From Clostridiales bacterium (lineage in GTDB: Bacteria > Bacillota > Clostridia > Oscillospirales > Butyricicoccaceae): a stretch of DNA of 5,793 nucleotides. Position 1 is the first letter of the stretch, and every line of letters starts with the position of its first letter. The notes under the pieces are model-generated. The model did no database searches. It saw only the letters and a program-made list of their open reading frames with translations, and was not told the origin of the DNA. The stretch spans positions 5,306 to 11,098 of the forward strand of contig JAHZHY010000301.1 of assembly GCA_019420045.1 (NCBI GenBank), given 5' to 3'. Shown here one piece after another: positions 1 to 5,793 of the stretch. The position numbers and the translations under genes are program-made.

Positions 1-67
1 GAAACTTTTGTTTCTGCGTCCCTTACTTTTTATGTTTCCATTTCCTACACACATTGTCCACAAACAC

Positions 68-105
68 AAAAATAAGGCAGTATCCTTCGGATACCACCTT
101 ATTTT
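68..105 (-). terminator. Rho-independent terminator of the transporter operon
   Basis: On the minus strand an AT-rich stem of about 17 bp (105-89 pairing with 85-69, loop GAA at 88-86) begins 11 bases after the dppF stop codon. It ends in a run of five U residues (72-68) whose first part lies within the stem. The stem has two internal G-U wobbles in the minus-strand RNA, at 95-96 against 78-79. In a plus-strand RNA the same positions would be C-A mismatches, and no U run follows the hairpin in that direction. It therefore reads as a one-directional terminator closing this operon. The call rests on base pairing and position; no folding energy was computed. Confidence 0.9.
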
Positions 106-116
106 CGATAAAATAG

Positions 117-1094
117 CTATATTTTGTGGCAAGCGGCCCGATGGCCAGGGGCCACTTCCCGCAGCTGAGGCTCCTCCTGGCTGCACCGCTCCTCCGCATA
201 GGGGCAGCGGGTATGGAACCGGCATCCAGGGGGCACATTGGCCGCCGAAGGCACCTCGCCCTTGAGGACGATTCGCTCTCTTTTCTTCCGGCCGGACAAA
301 ATGGGAATGGCCGAAAGCAGCGCCTGGGTATAGGGATGCTGGGGATGATCGAACAGCTCTTCTGTTTTGGCCGTCTCCATGATCTTTCCCAAATACATCA
401 CCACTACCCGGTCGGAAATGTGCTCCACCACATTGAGGGCATGGGAAATGAAAAGATAGGTCATGTTGCCGTAGTTTTCCTTCAGATCCATCAGCAGATT
501 GATGATCTGGGACTGGATGGACACATCCAGAGCCGATACCGCTTCGTCGCACACCAGAAACTCCGGCTGCAAAGCGATGGCTTTGGCAATGGCCACACGC
601 TGACGCTGGCCGCCGGAAAATTCGTGGGGATACCGCTGGGCATACACCGGGCTCAGACCTACAGCCGTGAGCAGTTCTGCCGTTTTATCAAAGGCTTCCT
701 TCTGGCTCATGCCCATCTGCACCGTCAGCACTTCGCTGATGAGCCGTTTCACCGTCTGCCGGGGATTGAGGGAAGAATAGGGGTCCTGAAAGATGATCTG
801 AAGCTTTTTCCGCAGCTGCCGCAGCTCACTGCCTTTCAGCTTGAGGATGTCGTCCTTCTGGTCAAAGACGATGCTGCCACCGGTGGGCTGGTTCAGCCGC
901 ACAATGGCCCGGCCGATGGTGGTCTTGCCGCAGCCCGATTCACCCACAAGGCCCACCGTCTCGCCCTTGTTGATGTCCAGGCTGACGCCGTCCACCGCCC
1001 GTACCACACCCACGGTCCGCTGCATCAGACCGGCCTTGATGGGAAAGTGCACTTGAAGATCATCTATTTTCAAAATGGAATTTGGATTATTCAT
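117..1094 (-). CDS. dppF: Peptide ABC transporter ATP-binding protein, DppF/OppF type
   Basis: Cytoplasmic ATPase subunit of the importer, 325 residues, expected to pair with DppD on the inner face of the DppB-DppC channel. Visible motifs: Walker A GESGCGKT (51-58), Q-loop Gln103 in IFQDP, ABC signature FSGGQ (159-163), Walker B FLVCDE with catalytic Glu184, D-loop SALD (187-190) and H-loop His218. The family C-terminal domain follows, with HPYTQALL (253-260) and four cysteines (291, 297, 304, 322) in an arrangement known to bind [4Fe-4S] in related DppD proteins. The ATG at 1094 is preferred over the GTG at 1106. The GTG lies inside the likely Shine-Dalgarno GGGGTG, which is 9 bases from the ATG. 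The gene overlaps the dppD end by 8 bases, which suggests translational coupling. Oddities are SHAL where SHDL is usual and DEA where DEP is common. Family identity is secure; substrate is not shown. Confidence 0.95.
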   Translation of the reverse strand: MNNPNSILKIDDLQVHFPIKAGLMQRTVGVVRAVDGVSLDINKGETVGLVGESGCGKTTIGRAIVRLNQPTGGSIVFDQKDDILKLKGSELRQLRKKLQIIFQDPYSSLNPRQTVKRLISEVLTVQMGMSQKEAFDKTAELLTAVGLSPVYAQRYPHEFSGGQRQRVAIAKAIALQPEFLVCDEAVSALDVSIQSQIINLLMDLKENYGNMTYLFISHALNVVEHISDRVVVMYLGKIMETAKTEELFDHPQHPYTQALLSAIPILSGRKKRERIVLKGEVPSAANVPPGCRFHTRCPYAEERCSQEEPQLREVAPGHRAACHKI

Positions 1095-2076
1095 TCGTAT
1101 TTTCACCCCGCTTCAAAAAACAGCTCACTCTCCGTTTTCCTACCACCAGCTCTTCCGGGGCCTGCTTGTGACAGATGTCCATGGCATAGGGGCAGCGAGG
1201 GGCAAACCGGCACCCTTCCGGGAAATGCAGAGGATTGGGAACCGTGCCGGAGATCGATTCCAGCCGCCCGCCTCTTGTCACCTTGATGCCCGGGATGGAC
1301 AGGATCAGAAGTTTGGTATAGGGGTGCCAGGGATCTTCAAAGATCTGCTCCAGCGGCCCCTCTTCCACGATCTTGCCGGCGTACATCACCGCCACCCGTT
1401 CGGCAATTTGGGACACCACGCCGAAATCGTGGGTGATGAGCAGAATGGACATATTCAGATCCTTTTGCAGCTGCTTCATCAGATCGATGATCTGGGCCTG
1501 GATGGTCACATCCAGAGCAGTGGTGGGTTCGTCGGCGATGAGCATCTGGGGATTGGAGGCCAGGGAAATGGCGATCATTACCCGCTGACGCAGGCCGCCG
1601 GACAGCTGGTGAGGATAGACCTTCAGCCGTTCCGCCGGATTGGGCACGCCCACCTTTTTCAGAATCTCCACAGATTTTTCAAAGACCTGAGCCTTTGTCA
1701 GATTGGGCTCATGGAGCCGGAACACTTCGCCCAGCTGCCGCTCAATGCGGTACACCGGGTTGAGGGAGGTCATGGGCTCCTGAAAGATCATGGAGCTCTT
1801 GGAGCCCCTGAGTTTGCGGGCTTCGTCCTTTGTCAGTTCCAGAATCTTCTGGCCATCCACTTCCATGTAGTCGGCCTGGACCCGGGCGGTATCGGCCAGA
1901 AGCCGGATGAGGGACAGAGAAGTCACCGTTTTGCCGCAGCCCGATTCTCCCACCAAAGCCAATGTTTCCCCTCGGTTGATGGAAAAAGAAACGCCGTCCA
2001 CCGATTTGACCATGCCTTCCGGGGTATCAAAATATGTGCGAAGATTTTTCACTTCAAGGAATTTTTCGCCTGTCAT
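1087..2076 (-). CDS. dppD: Peptide ABC transporter ATP-binding protein, DppD/OppD type
   Basis: First of the two cytoplasmic ATPases, 329 residues, a normal length for the family. Motifs in order: Walker A GESGCGKT (43-50), Q-loop Gln99 in IFQEP, signature LSGGL (158-162) followed by RQR, Walker B MLIADE with catalytic Glu183, D-loop TALD (186-189), and H-loop His216 in ITHD. The [14 protein letters not shown] and THDFGVV segments are typical of DppD/OppD and separate it from its partner DppF. The C-terminal oligopeptide-transporter domain has HPYTKLL (251-257) and cysteines 289, 295, 302 and 319, a likely [4Fe-4S] site by analogy with structurally studied DppD proteins. The ATG at 2076 lies 8 bases after the dppC stop and has a good Shine-Dalgarno, so the start is firm. 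The signature Leu162 replaces the Gln of the general ABC motif and the Met often seen in this subfamily. All catalytic residues are intact. Confidence 0.96.
   Translation of the reverse strand: MTGEKFLEVKNLRTYFDTPEGMVKSVDGVSFSINRGETLALVGESGCGKTVTSLSLIRLLADTARVQADYMEVDGQKILELTKDEARKLRGSKSSMIFQEPMTSLNPVYRIERQLGEVFRLHEPNLTKAQVFEKSVEILKKVGVPNPAERLKVYPHQLSGGLRQRVMIAISLASNPQMLIADEPTTALDVTIQAQIIDLMKQLQKDLNMSILLITHDFGVVSQIAERVAVMYAGKIVEEGPLEQIFEDPWHPYTKLLILSIPGIKVTRGGRLESISGTVPNPLHFPEGCRFAPRCPYAMDICHKQAPEELVVGKRRVSCFLKRGENTNE
1104..1109 (-). promoter_or_regulatory. Ribosome binding site deciding the dppF start
   Basis: GGGGTG (1109 to 1104) followed by A gives a good match to the end of the AGGAGGTGA consensus and sits 9 bases before the ATG at 1094. 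The alternative GTG start at 1106-1104 is part of this site and has only a weak GAAG-type sequence upstream, so the ATG is the better start. Confidence 0.7.
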
Positions 2077-2081
2077 CTTTG

Positions 2082-2091
2082 CACCTACTTT
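2082..2091 (-). promoter_or_regulatory. dppD ribosome binding site overlapping the dppC stop
   Basis: AAAGTAGGTG (2091 to 2082) matches the extended Shine-Dalgarno AAAGGAGGTG at 9 of 10 bases and lies 5 bases before the dppD ATG. It contains the dppC stop TAG (2087-2085), so ribosomes finishing dppC clear or occupy this site. This suggests coupled translation. Confidence 0.75.
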
Positions 2092-3008
2092 CTCATCTTG
2101 GGGTCGAAGGCGTCCCGCAGGCCGTCACCGATCCAGTTCATGGCCAAAACCGTCACCGAAATGGCAAGGCCGGGGATGATGGTCAAATACGCTTCCGATT
2201 GGAGATACTGCCGGCCCTGGCTGAGCATAACACCCCAGTCGGGAGCGGCGGCATCGGCTCCCAGGCCCAGGTAAGTCAGGCTGGCCGCCGACAGAATGGC
2301 GCTGCCCACAGCCAAAGTGGCCTGGATGATGATGGGGCCCATACAGTTGGGAAGAATGTGATTCAAAATGATCCGGGCATTGCCGAAGCCTGCCACCTTG
2401 GCCGACTCCACATATTCAGAGTTCTTCACCGCCAGCACCTGGCCGCGGGTCAGACGGGCAAACCGGGGCCAGCCCACAATGGCCAGAGCCAGAATGATGT
2501 TTCTTTGGCTGGAACCCAACGCGGCCATAATAGCAATGGCGATGATCAGGAAGGGGAAGGACAGCATGATGTCGGTCATGCGCATGAGGATGGTCTCCAC
2601 GATCCCTCCAAAATAGCCGCTGATCAGGCCGATGGCCACGCCGATGACACCGGTAATCAGCGCTACCGTCAGACCGGTGAGCACCGAAGTGCGGCCGCCG
2701 TATAGCAGACGGCTCCAGATGTCACGCCCCAGGTTGTCGGTGCCCAGAATATGGCCTTCCGATCCGGGGGGCTTTAGCTGATTCAGCAAGTCCATATCCA
2801 AAATGGGATCGTACTTTGTGAAGAGAGGAGCGCCGGCACAGAGAATGACGATGATCAGCAGCATCACCAGCCCCACCACGGCGATCTTGTTTTTACGGAA
2901 TCTGCGTACCACATCGGTCCAATAGGTGGTGACGGGCAAGGATTCCAGACCGATCTCCCCAGAGGCGCCCTTTTGCACAGGGTCGACTTTTTTCTTTTTA
3001 TCCCGCAT
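2085..3008 (-). CDS. dppC: Peptide ABC transporter permease, DppC/OppC type
   Basis: Integral membrane permease, 307 residues, forming half of the translocation channel with DppB. A basic cytoplasmic N-terminus (RDKKKK) leads into a first membrane helix around 41-61. An extracytoplasmic segment follows, carrying the family motif HILGTDNLGRD (86-96). Further hydrophobic helices lie near 108-130, 148-164, 168-180, 222-247 and 274-294, giving about six in total. The EAA coupling loop is at about 199-221 (YVESAKVAGFGNARII), where the ATPases dock. The C-terminus GDGLRDAFDPKMRK is typical of the OppC branch. The ATG at 3008 has a strong AAGGAGG 7 bases upstream and follows the dppB stop by 12 bases. 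No truncation or frameshift is seen. Family identity is secure, but transported ligands cannot be read from a permease of this group; nickel and other Opp-family importers share the fold. Confidence 0.96.
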   Translation of the reverse strand: MRDKKKKVDPVQKGASGEIGLESLPVTTYWTDVVRRFRKNKIAVVGLVMLLIIVILCAGAPLFTKYDPILDMDLLNQLKPPGSEGHILGTDNLGRDIWSRLLYGGRTSVLTGLTVALITGVIGVAIGLISGYFGGIVETILMRMTDIMLSFPFLIIAIAIMAALGSSQRNIILALAIVGWPRFARLTRGQVLAVKNSEYVESAKVAGFGNARIILNHILPNCMGPIIIQATLAVGSAILSAASLTYLGLGADAAAPDWGVMLSQGRQYLQSEAYLTIIPGLAISVTVLAMNWIGDGLRDAFDPKMRK

Positions 3009-3015
3009 AACAGGC

Positions 3016-3022
3016 CCTCCTT
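3016..3022 (-). promoter_or_regulatory. dppC ribosome binding site overlapping the dppB stop
   Basis: AAGGAGG (3022 to 3016) is a near-perfect Shine-Dalgarno, 7 bases from the dppC ATG. Its first two bases belong to the dppB stop TAA (3023-3021), so dppC initiation is probably linked to dppB termination. Confidence 0.8.
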
Positions 3023-3983
3023 AGGATTTTTTATCCAGGCGAATCCGGGGATCCACCCAGGCATAGACGATGTCAATAAACAGATTGACCAGCAGATAGC
3101 TGATACAAAGCATCAGGGTGATGCCCTGGATCATGGGATAGTCACGCTTGGAGATGGAGTTCATCATCAGCCGCCCTACGCCGGGCCAGGAGAAGATGGA
3201 CTCGGTGACCACCGCGCCGCCCAGCAGGCCGCCCACTTCACCGCCAATGACAGTGATCACCGGAATCATGGCGTTTTTCAGCGCATGGCCCCAAATGACC
3301 ACCCGTTCCCGCAAACCTTTGCTGCGGGCATAACGCACATAATCCTGGTTGAGCACATCCAGCATGCTGGAGCGGATCATACGGGTCTGAGTGGCGGCCA
3401 TGCCCAAAGCCAGAGAAGCAGCCGGCATGATGATGTAGCTGAGGAAGGTGCCCAGGCCTTCGCTGAGCTCCGCAGAGCCAGTGGAGGGCAGCCAGCCCAG
3501 ACGCAGGGAGAAAAAGATCATCAGCACCAGGCCGAACCAGAACTTGGGCAGGGACACGCCCACAGTGGCCAGAGCCGTGGCCAAAGAATCCCAGATGCTG
3601 TTGTGTTTGAGAGCGGCCAGAATGCCCAATGGAACCGAAACCACAAGGGCCAGCAGCATGGAGAAAGCGGCCAGTTTCAATGTGGCGGGCATGCGGGTCA
3701 TTACACTGTCGAACACATCCTGGTTCGTGGCATAGGAGGTACCCAGATCGCCTTTACAGGCATTCACAACAAAATCCACATATCGGACCAAAAAGGGTTT
3801 ATCCAATCCCCACTGCTCTTCCACCACCGCTCTCTGTTCTTCGGAGACGGTGCCGTCTTCTGTGCCCAGGATCAGGTCCACCGGGTCGCCGGGGGTGACA
3901 TAGAGCAGAGAAAAAATGAGCAGAGAGATGATGAGCAGTGTGGGAATGGCTTGCAATAGTCTTCTCAGAATATAAGTCCACAT
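3021..3983 (-). CDS. dppB: Peptide ABC transporter permease, DppB/OppB type
   Basis: Integral membrane permease, 320 residues, a normal length for DppB, and partner of DppC. The N-terminus MWTYILRRLLQAIPTLL is the classic OppB/DppB opening, and the first helix (about 9-28) ends in TPGDP. An extracytoplasmic region of about 70 residues includes WGLDKPFLVRY (58-68). Five more hydrophobic helices follow near 101-123, 132-160, 181-199, 235-258 and 285-308. The EAA coupling loop spans about 214-241 (DYVRYARSKGLRERVVIWG), and the conserved FSWPGVGRL (264-272) and C-terminal DPRIRL are present. The ATG at 3983 has AGAGGAG 6 bases upstream. The gene follows the binding-protein gene after a 91-base gap containing a strong hairpin, so its expression may be set below that of the binding protein. 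The sequence is intact. The substrate is not inferable from this gene alone. Confidence 0.96.
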   Translation of the reverse strand: MWTYILRRLLQAIPTLLIISLLIFSLLYVTPGDPVDLILGTEDGTVSEEQRAVVEEQWGLDKPFLVRYVDFVVNACKGDLGTSYATNQDVFDSVMTRMPATLKLAAFSMLLALVVSVPLGILAALKHNSIWDSLATALATVGVSLPKFWFGLVLMIFFSLRLGWLPSTGSAELSEGLGTFLSYIIMPAASLALGMAATQTRMIRSSMLDVLNQDYVRYARSKGLRERVVIWGHALKNAMIPVITVIGGEVGGLLGGAVVTESIFSWPGVGRLMMNSISKRDYPMIQGITLMLCISYLLVNLFIDIVYAWVDPRIRLDKKS

Positions 3984-4004
3984 AGCGTTCTCCTCTTTAC
4001 GAAA

Positions 4005-4035
4005 CAGGCCCTGTCAGGGTGCCTGACAGGGCCTG
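4005..4035 (-). promoter_or_regulatory. Perfect intercistronic hairpin between binding-protein and permease genes
   Basis: CAGGCCCTGTCAGG and its exact reverse complement flank a 3-base loop, giving a 14-bp perfect GC-rich stem (4035-4022 with 4018-4005 in the transcript). It lies 39 bases after the binding-protein stop codon. Only UUU and then C follows, so it is a weak or leaky terminator at best, and the dppB Shine-Dalgarno begins 8 bases further on. Such hairpins in binding-protein operons commonly act as partial terminators or as 3'-end stabilisers of the binding-protein message, as known for the malE-malF interval of E. coli. That role here is inference. Each arm also contains a short CCTGNCAGG dyad (4010-4018 and 4022-4030), so a DNA-binding site is a less likely alternative. 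Confidence 0.8.
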
Positions 4036-4043
4036 CCCCGGTT

Positions 4044-4066
4044 CTCTCACGGTTGCTCTGACGGTT
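4044..4066. repeat. Short imperfect tandem repeat, 12-base period
   Basis: CTCTCACGGTT (4044-4054) and CTCTGACGGTT (4056-4066) differ at one base of eleven and are separated by a single G. They lie in the non-coding gap between the binding-protein stop and the hairpin. The neighbouring hairpin arms also repeat with a 12-base offset. No function is recognised; chance or a duplication remnant is possible. Confidence 0.4.
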
Positions 4067-4074
4067 TGTTTGCC

Positions 4075-5733
4075 TTATTTGTGATTGACGCCCACATTGC
4101 GGAACTCGTTGCACAGGGAGCGATAGACGCTGGCCTGCTCAAAATCGGTAACCGCTTTGCTCACGCCCATCTGGGTGTATTCGAAATAGCCGAAAATATG
4201 AGGAGCATCGGCGATAAAGATCTCAGCGGCCTGGGTCTGCAGTTCGCTGCGTTCGTCGATGTCGATGGTCCGCCAGGCTTCATCCAGCAGCGCATCCACT
4301 TCGGGATTGGAATAGCCGCAGTTGGGGCTCATGGTGTCGCTGGTATGCATCAGGCGATAGGGGCCATCCAGGTTGGAATAGCCGCCCAGGATGTACATCT
4401 GCACATTGCCGTTCTTGATATCATCGGTATGAGTGCCCCATTCCACGGTCTGGGCGGTGCAATCCACGCCGATGGCCTTCAGCTGGGAGGAGACCACCAC
4501 AGCCAGGTTTTCACGGTTGCTGTCGTTGTTGCCTACCTGGAGGGTAAAGCTGAGCTTCTGTCCGTCCTTGGCACGGATGCCGTCGGAACCCTTCTTCCAG
4601 CCCAGTTCATCCAGCAGCTTTTCGGCTTCTTCCGGATCATACTCGATGCACACGGCCTTGAACCGCTCCTCGTCGCCGCCGGGGCGTTCATAGGAGATGG
4701 GGCCGTAAGCCCGCTTGGCCAGGGTGACGCCGGCGTCATTTTTGAAGATGGCTTCCACAGCGCTGTTCATATCCACCGCCATGGTCAAAGCCCGGCGCAG
4801 CTCGGCATCCTGGAAGAACTCATACTGACAGTTAAAGCCGATCCAGCGGTAAGAACCTACTTCCGAAGCTCTCAGCTCCAGATAGTCCTTGTTTACGATA
4901 TTGCCCACTTCGGTGGGAAGCACCGACAGAGACATATCGATCTCCTGGTTCTGCAATGCGATGGCGGAAACCGATTTGTCGGAGATGATCTTGAAGATCA
5001 CTTTATCCAAAGCGGGTTCTTTATAGAATTCGTCGTTGCGCTCCAGCACTACCTGGGAGTCGATCACATGCTCCACAAATTTGTAAGCGCCCGAGCCCAC
5101 CGGCTTGTTTTCAAAATCCCAATTCTGCTCCACGGCCTGCCGGGGGATGATGTAATTCTGATACATCTTGTACTCCCACAGCACATCAATGTCATTTGTC
5201 ACAAACTGAACGGTCTGCTCATCCACCACATTGATCTCTTTCAGACTGTTGGACAGTTCGGTGTAACGCACCGAGCCATTGGCCGGGTCCAGATAGTACT
5301 CGTAGGAAAATTTCACATCTTCCGCAGTGACCTTGACCTTTTCGTCAAACAGGCCGTTGCCCGTCTGCCAATATACATCGTCACGGATCTTGACAGTCCA
5401 GGTCAGACCGTCTTCGCTGCATTCCCACTCTGTAGCCAAAGAAGGTACAAAGTTGGAATCCTGATCCATTTCCACCAGTGTGTGGTAGATCTGACGGAGG
5501 ATATAGCCGTCGCCGTCGGAAGTGGTCTTCCAGGGTACCAGGGTGGTGACCGGCATGTAGGTGCCGATGACCAGCTCATTGGCGTCTTTCACCACTTCAC
5601 CACCGGTGTTGGTTCCGCCGCCGCCGTCGTTATTGCCTTTCTGGTCATTGCCGCCATTTTTGGCGCAGGCGCTGAGCAACATCACAGAGGCCAAAGCCAG
5701 CGCGATCAGGGACATCCATTTTCTCTTCAGCAT
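4075..5733 (-). CDS. Peptide-type ABC transporter substrate-binding lipoprotein (SBP family 5)
   Basis: Ligand-capturing component, 552 residues, a usual length for DppA/OppA-like family 5 binding proteins. The N-terminus has a basic start (LKRK), a hydrophobic stretch (about 8-20) and a lipobox LSAC with Cys23, so the mature protein should be lipid-anchored outside the membrane. Residues 25-48 are a flexible Gly/Asn-rich linker. Family features follow: VKIRDDVYWQTG (114-125) and TAEDVKFSYEYYLDP (136-150) in the N-terminal part, the GSGAYKF motif (213-219), LRRALTMAVD (312-321), and DPEEAEKLLDELGW (366-379) in the second lobe. The mature domain has six further cysteines (105, 302, 362, 425, 472, 541). 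The ATG at 5733 is supported by the signal peptide and by AGGAG 8 bases upstream, although the frame stays open to the window edge. First gene of the operon, probably made in excess. Peptides are the likeliest ligand, but nickel, sugars and other compounds are used by relatives, so no gene symbol is given. Confidence 0.95.
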   Translation of the reverse strand: MLKRKWMSLIALALASVMLLSACAKNGGNDQKGNNDGGGGTNTGGEVVKDANELVIGTYMPVTTLVPWKTTSDGDGYILRQIYHTLVEMDQDSNFVPSLATEWECSEDGLTWTVKIRDDVYWQTGNGLFDEKVKVTAEDVKFSYEYYLDPANGSVRYTELSNSLKEINVVDEQTVQFVTNDIDVLWEYKMYQNYIIPRQAVEQNWDFENKPVGSGAYKFVEHVIDSQVVLERNDEFYKEPALDKVIFKIISDKSVSAIALQNQEIDMSLSVLPTEVGNIVNKDYLELRASEVGSYRWIGFNCQYEFFQDAELRRALTMAVDMNSAVEAIFKNDAGVTLAKRAYGPISYERPGGDEERFKAVCIEYDPEEAEKLLDELGWKKGSDGIRAKDGQKLSFTLQVGNNDSNRENLAVVVSSQLKAIGVDCTAQTVEWGTHTDDIKNGNVQMYILGGYSNLDGPYRLMHTSDTMSPNCGYSNPEVDALLDEAWRTIDIDERSELQTQAAEIFIADAPHIFGYFEYTQMGVSKAVTDFEQASVYRSLCNEFRNVGVNHK

Positions 5734-5741
5734 AACCTTCT

Positions 5742-5746
5742 CTCCT
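5742..5746 (-). promoter_or_regulatory. Ribosome binding site of the binding-protein gene
   Basis: AGGAG (5746 to 5742) lies 8 bases before the ATG at 5733. It matters because the reading frame continues open upstream to 5793; this site and the signal peptide fix the start. No -35/-10 promoter is seen in the remaining 5747-5793. Confidence 0.7.
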
Positions 5747-5793
5747 ATCTCTGTGTTCTCCTCGGCCCAGGTTGTTTCCCAGGCGCTTCTTCT

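Noticed and set aside
25..60. Possible minus-strand promoter (TGGACA as a -35) downstream of the terminator
   Set aside because: No acceptable -10 hexamer is found at 16-18 bases spacing, and no start codon with a Shine-Dalgarno follows within the window.
54..62. TTGTCCACA, 8 of 9 bases matching the DnaA box TTATCCACA
   Set aside because: A single near-match in AT-rich intergenic sequence with no cluster of boxes or replication gene nearby; chance is the better explanation.
126..1286. Open frame of 386 codons on the plus strand, antisense to dppF and the end of dppD
   Set aside because: Its translation is rich in His, Gly and Gln with no domain pattern, and it lies opposite a strongly conserved ABC gene. 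It is a by-product of GC-rich codon use.
1075..2274. Open frame of 399 codons on the plus strand, antisense to dppD
   Set aside because: It mirrors dppD in the same register as the antisense frame over dppF, has low-quality composition and no recognisable motif.
2034..2705. Open frame of 223 codons on the plus strand, antisense to dppC
   Set aside because: Very rich in His, Gln, Asp and Gly with no hydrophobic core pattern; it lies over a clearly real permease gene.
2973..3959. Open frame of 328 codons on the plus strand, antisense to dppB
   Set aside because: Very high His/Gln content is the expected antisense reading of a membrane-protein gene; no family resemblance is seen.
5762..5783. 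Direct repeat of CCCAGG in the leader region
   Set aside because: A six-base repeat in GC-rich sequence is too short to support an operator call.
5734..5793. Upstream in-frame extension of the binding-protein gene (20 open codons) as an earlier start or upstream gene end
   Set aside because: The ATG at 5733 directly begins a textbook lipoprotein signal peptide and has its own Shine-Dalgarno; the extension reads as chance openness.

Overview
The window holds one complete, compact operon on the minus strand. It encodes a five-component peptide-type ABC importer: substrate-binding lipoprotein, two permeases and two ATPases, in the classic Dpp/Opp order A-B-C-D-F. Read in the direction of transcription, the genes are the binding protein (5733 to 4075), dppB-like permease (3983 to 3021), dppC-like permease (3008 to 2085), dppD-like ATPase (2076 to 1087) and dppF-like ATPase (1094 to 117). 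A rho-independent terminator follows at 105-68. The plus strand carries no convincing gene; its long open frames are mirror images of the ABC genes.

The organism is most likely a Gram-positive anaerobe of the Clostridia, perhaps a GC-rich gut lineage such as Oscillospiraceae. The support is a lipobox-type binding protein tethered by a Gly/Asn-rich linker, strong Shine-Dalgarno sequences before every gene, a GC-rich coding sequence with an AT-rich hairpin-plus-U-run terminator, and six cysteines in the mature extracytoplasmic binding protein, which suits a reducing habitat. This placement is inference, because no phylogenetic marker gene is present.

Layout: 1-67 is AT-rich non-coding edge sequence and 68-105 is the terminator. 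From 117 to 3983 the four transporter-core genes are tightly packed, with an 8-base overlap or gaps of 8 and 12 bases, and Shine-Dalgarno sites overlap the preceding stop codons. The 91-base gap at 3984-4074 separates the binding-protein gene from the core genes and carries a perfect 14-bp hairpin plus short 12-base-period repeats. It is the main regulatory candidate in the window. The binding protein fills 4075-5733, and 5734-5793 is leader or upstream sequence without a recognisable promoter, which must lie beyond the window edge.

Working model: the lipoprotein captures a peptide or another ligand of this family outside the membrane and delivers it to the DppB-DppC channel, and ATP hydrolysis by the DppD-DppF heterodimer drives import. 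The hairpin after the binding-protein gene probably raises binding-protein mRNA or protein over the core components. I found no undescribed system. The points worth a second look are the intercistronic hairpin, a start-codon correction for dppF, substitutions near ATPase motifs, and paired four-cysteine C-terminal domains likely to hold iron-sulfur clusters.
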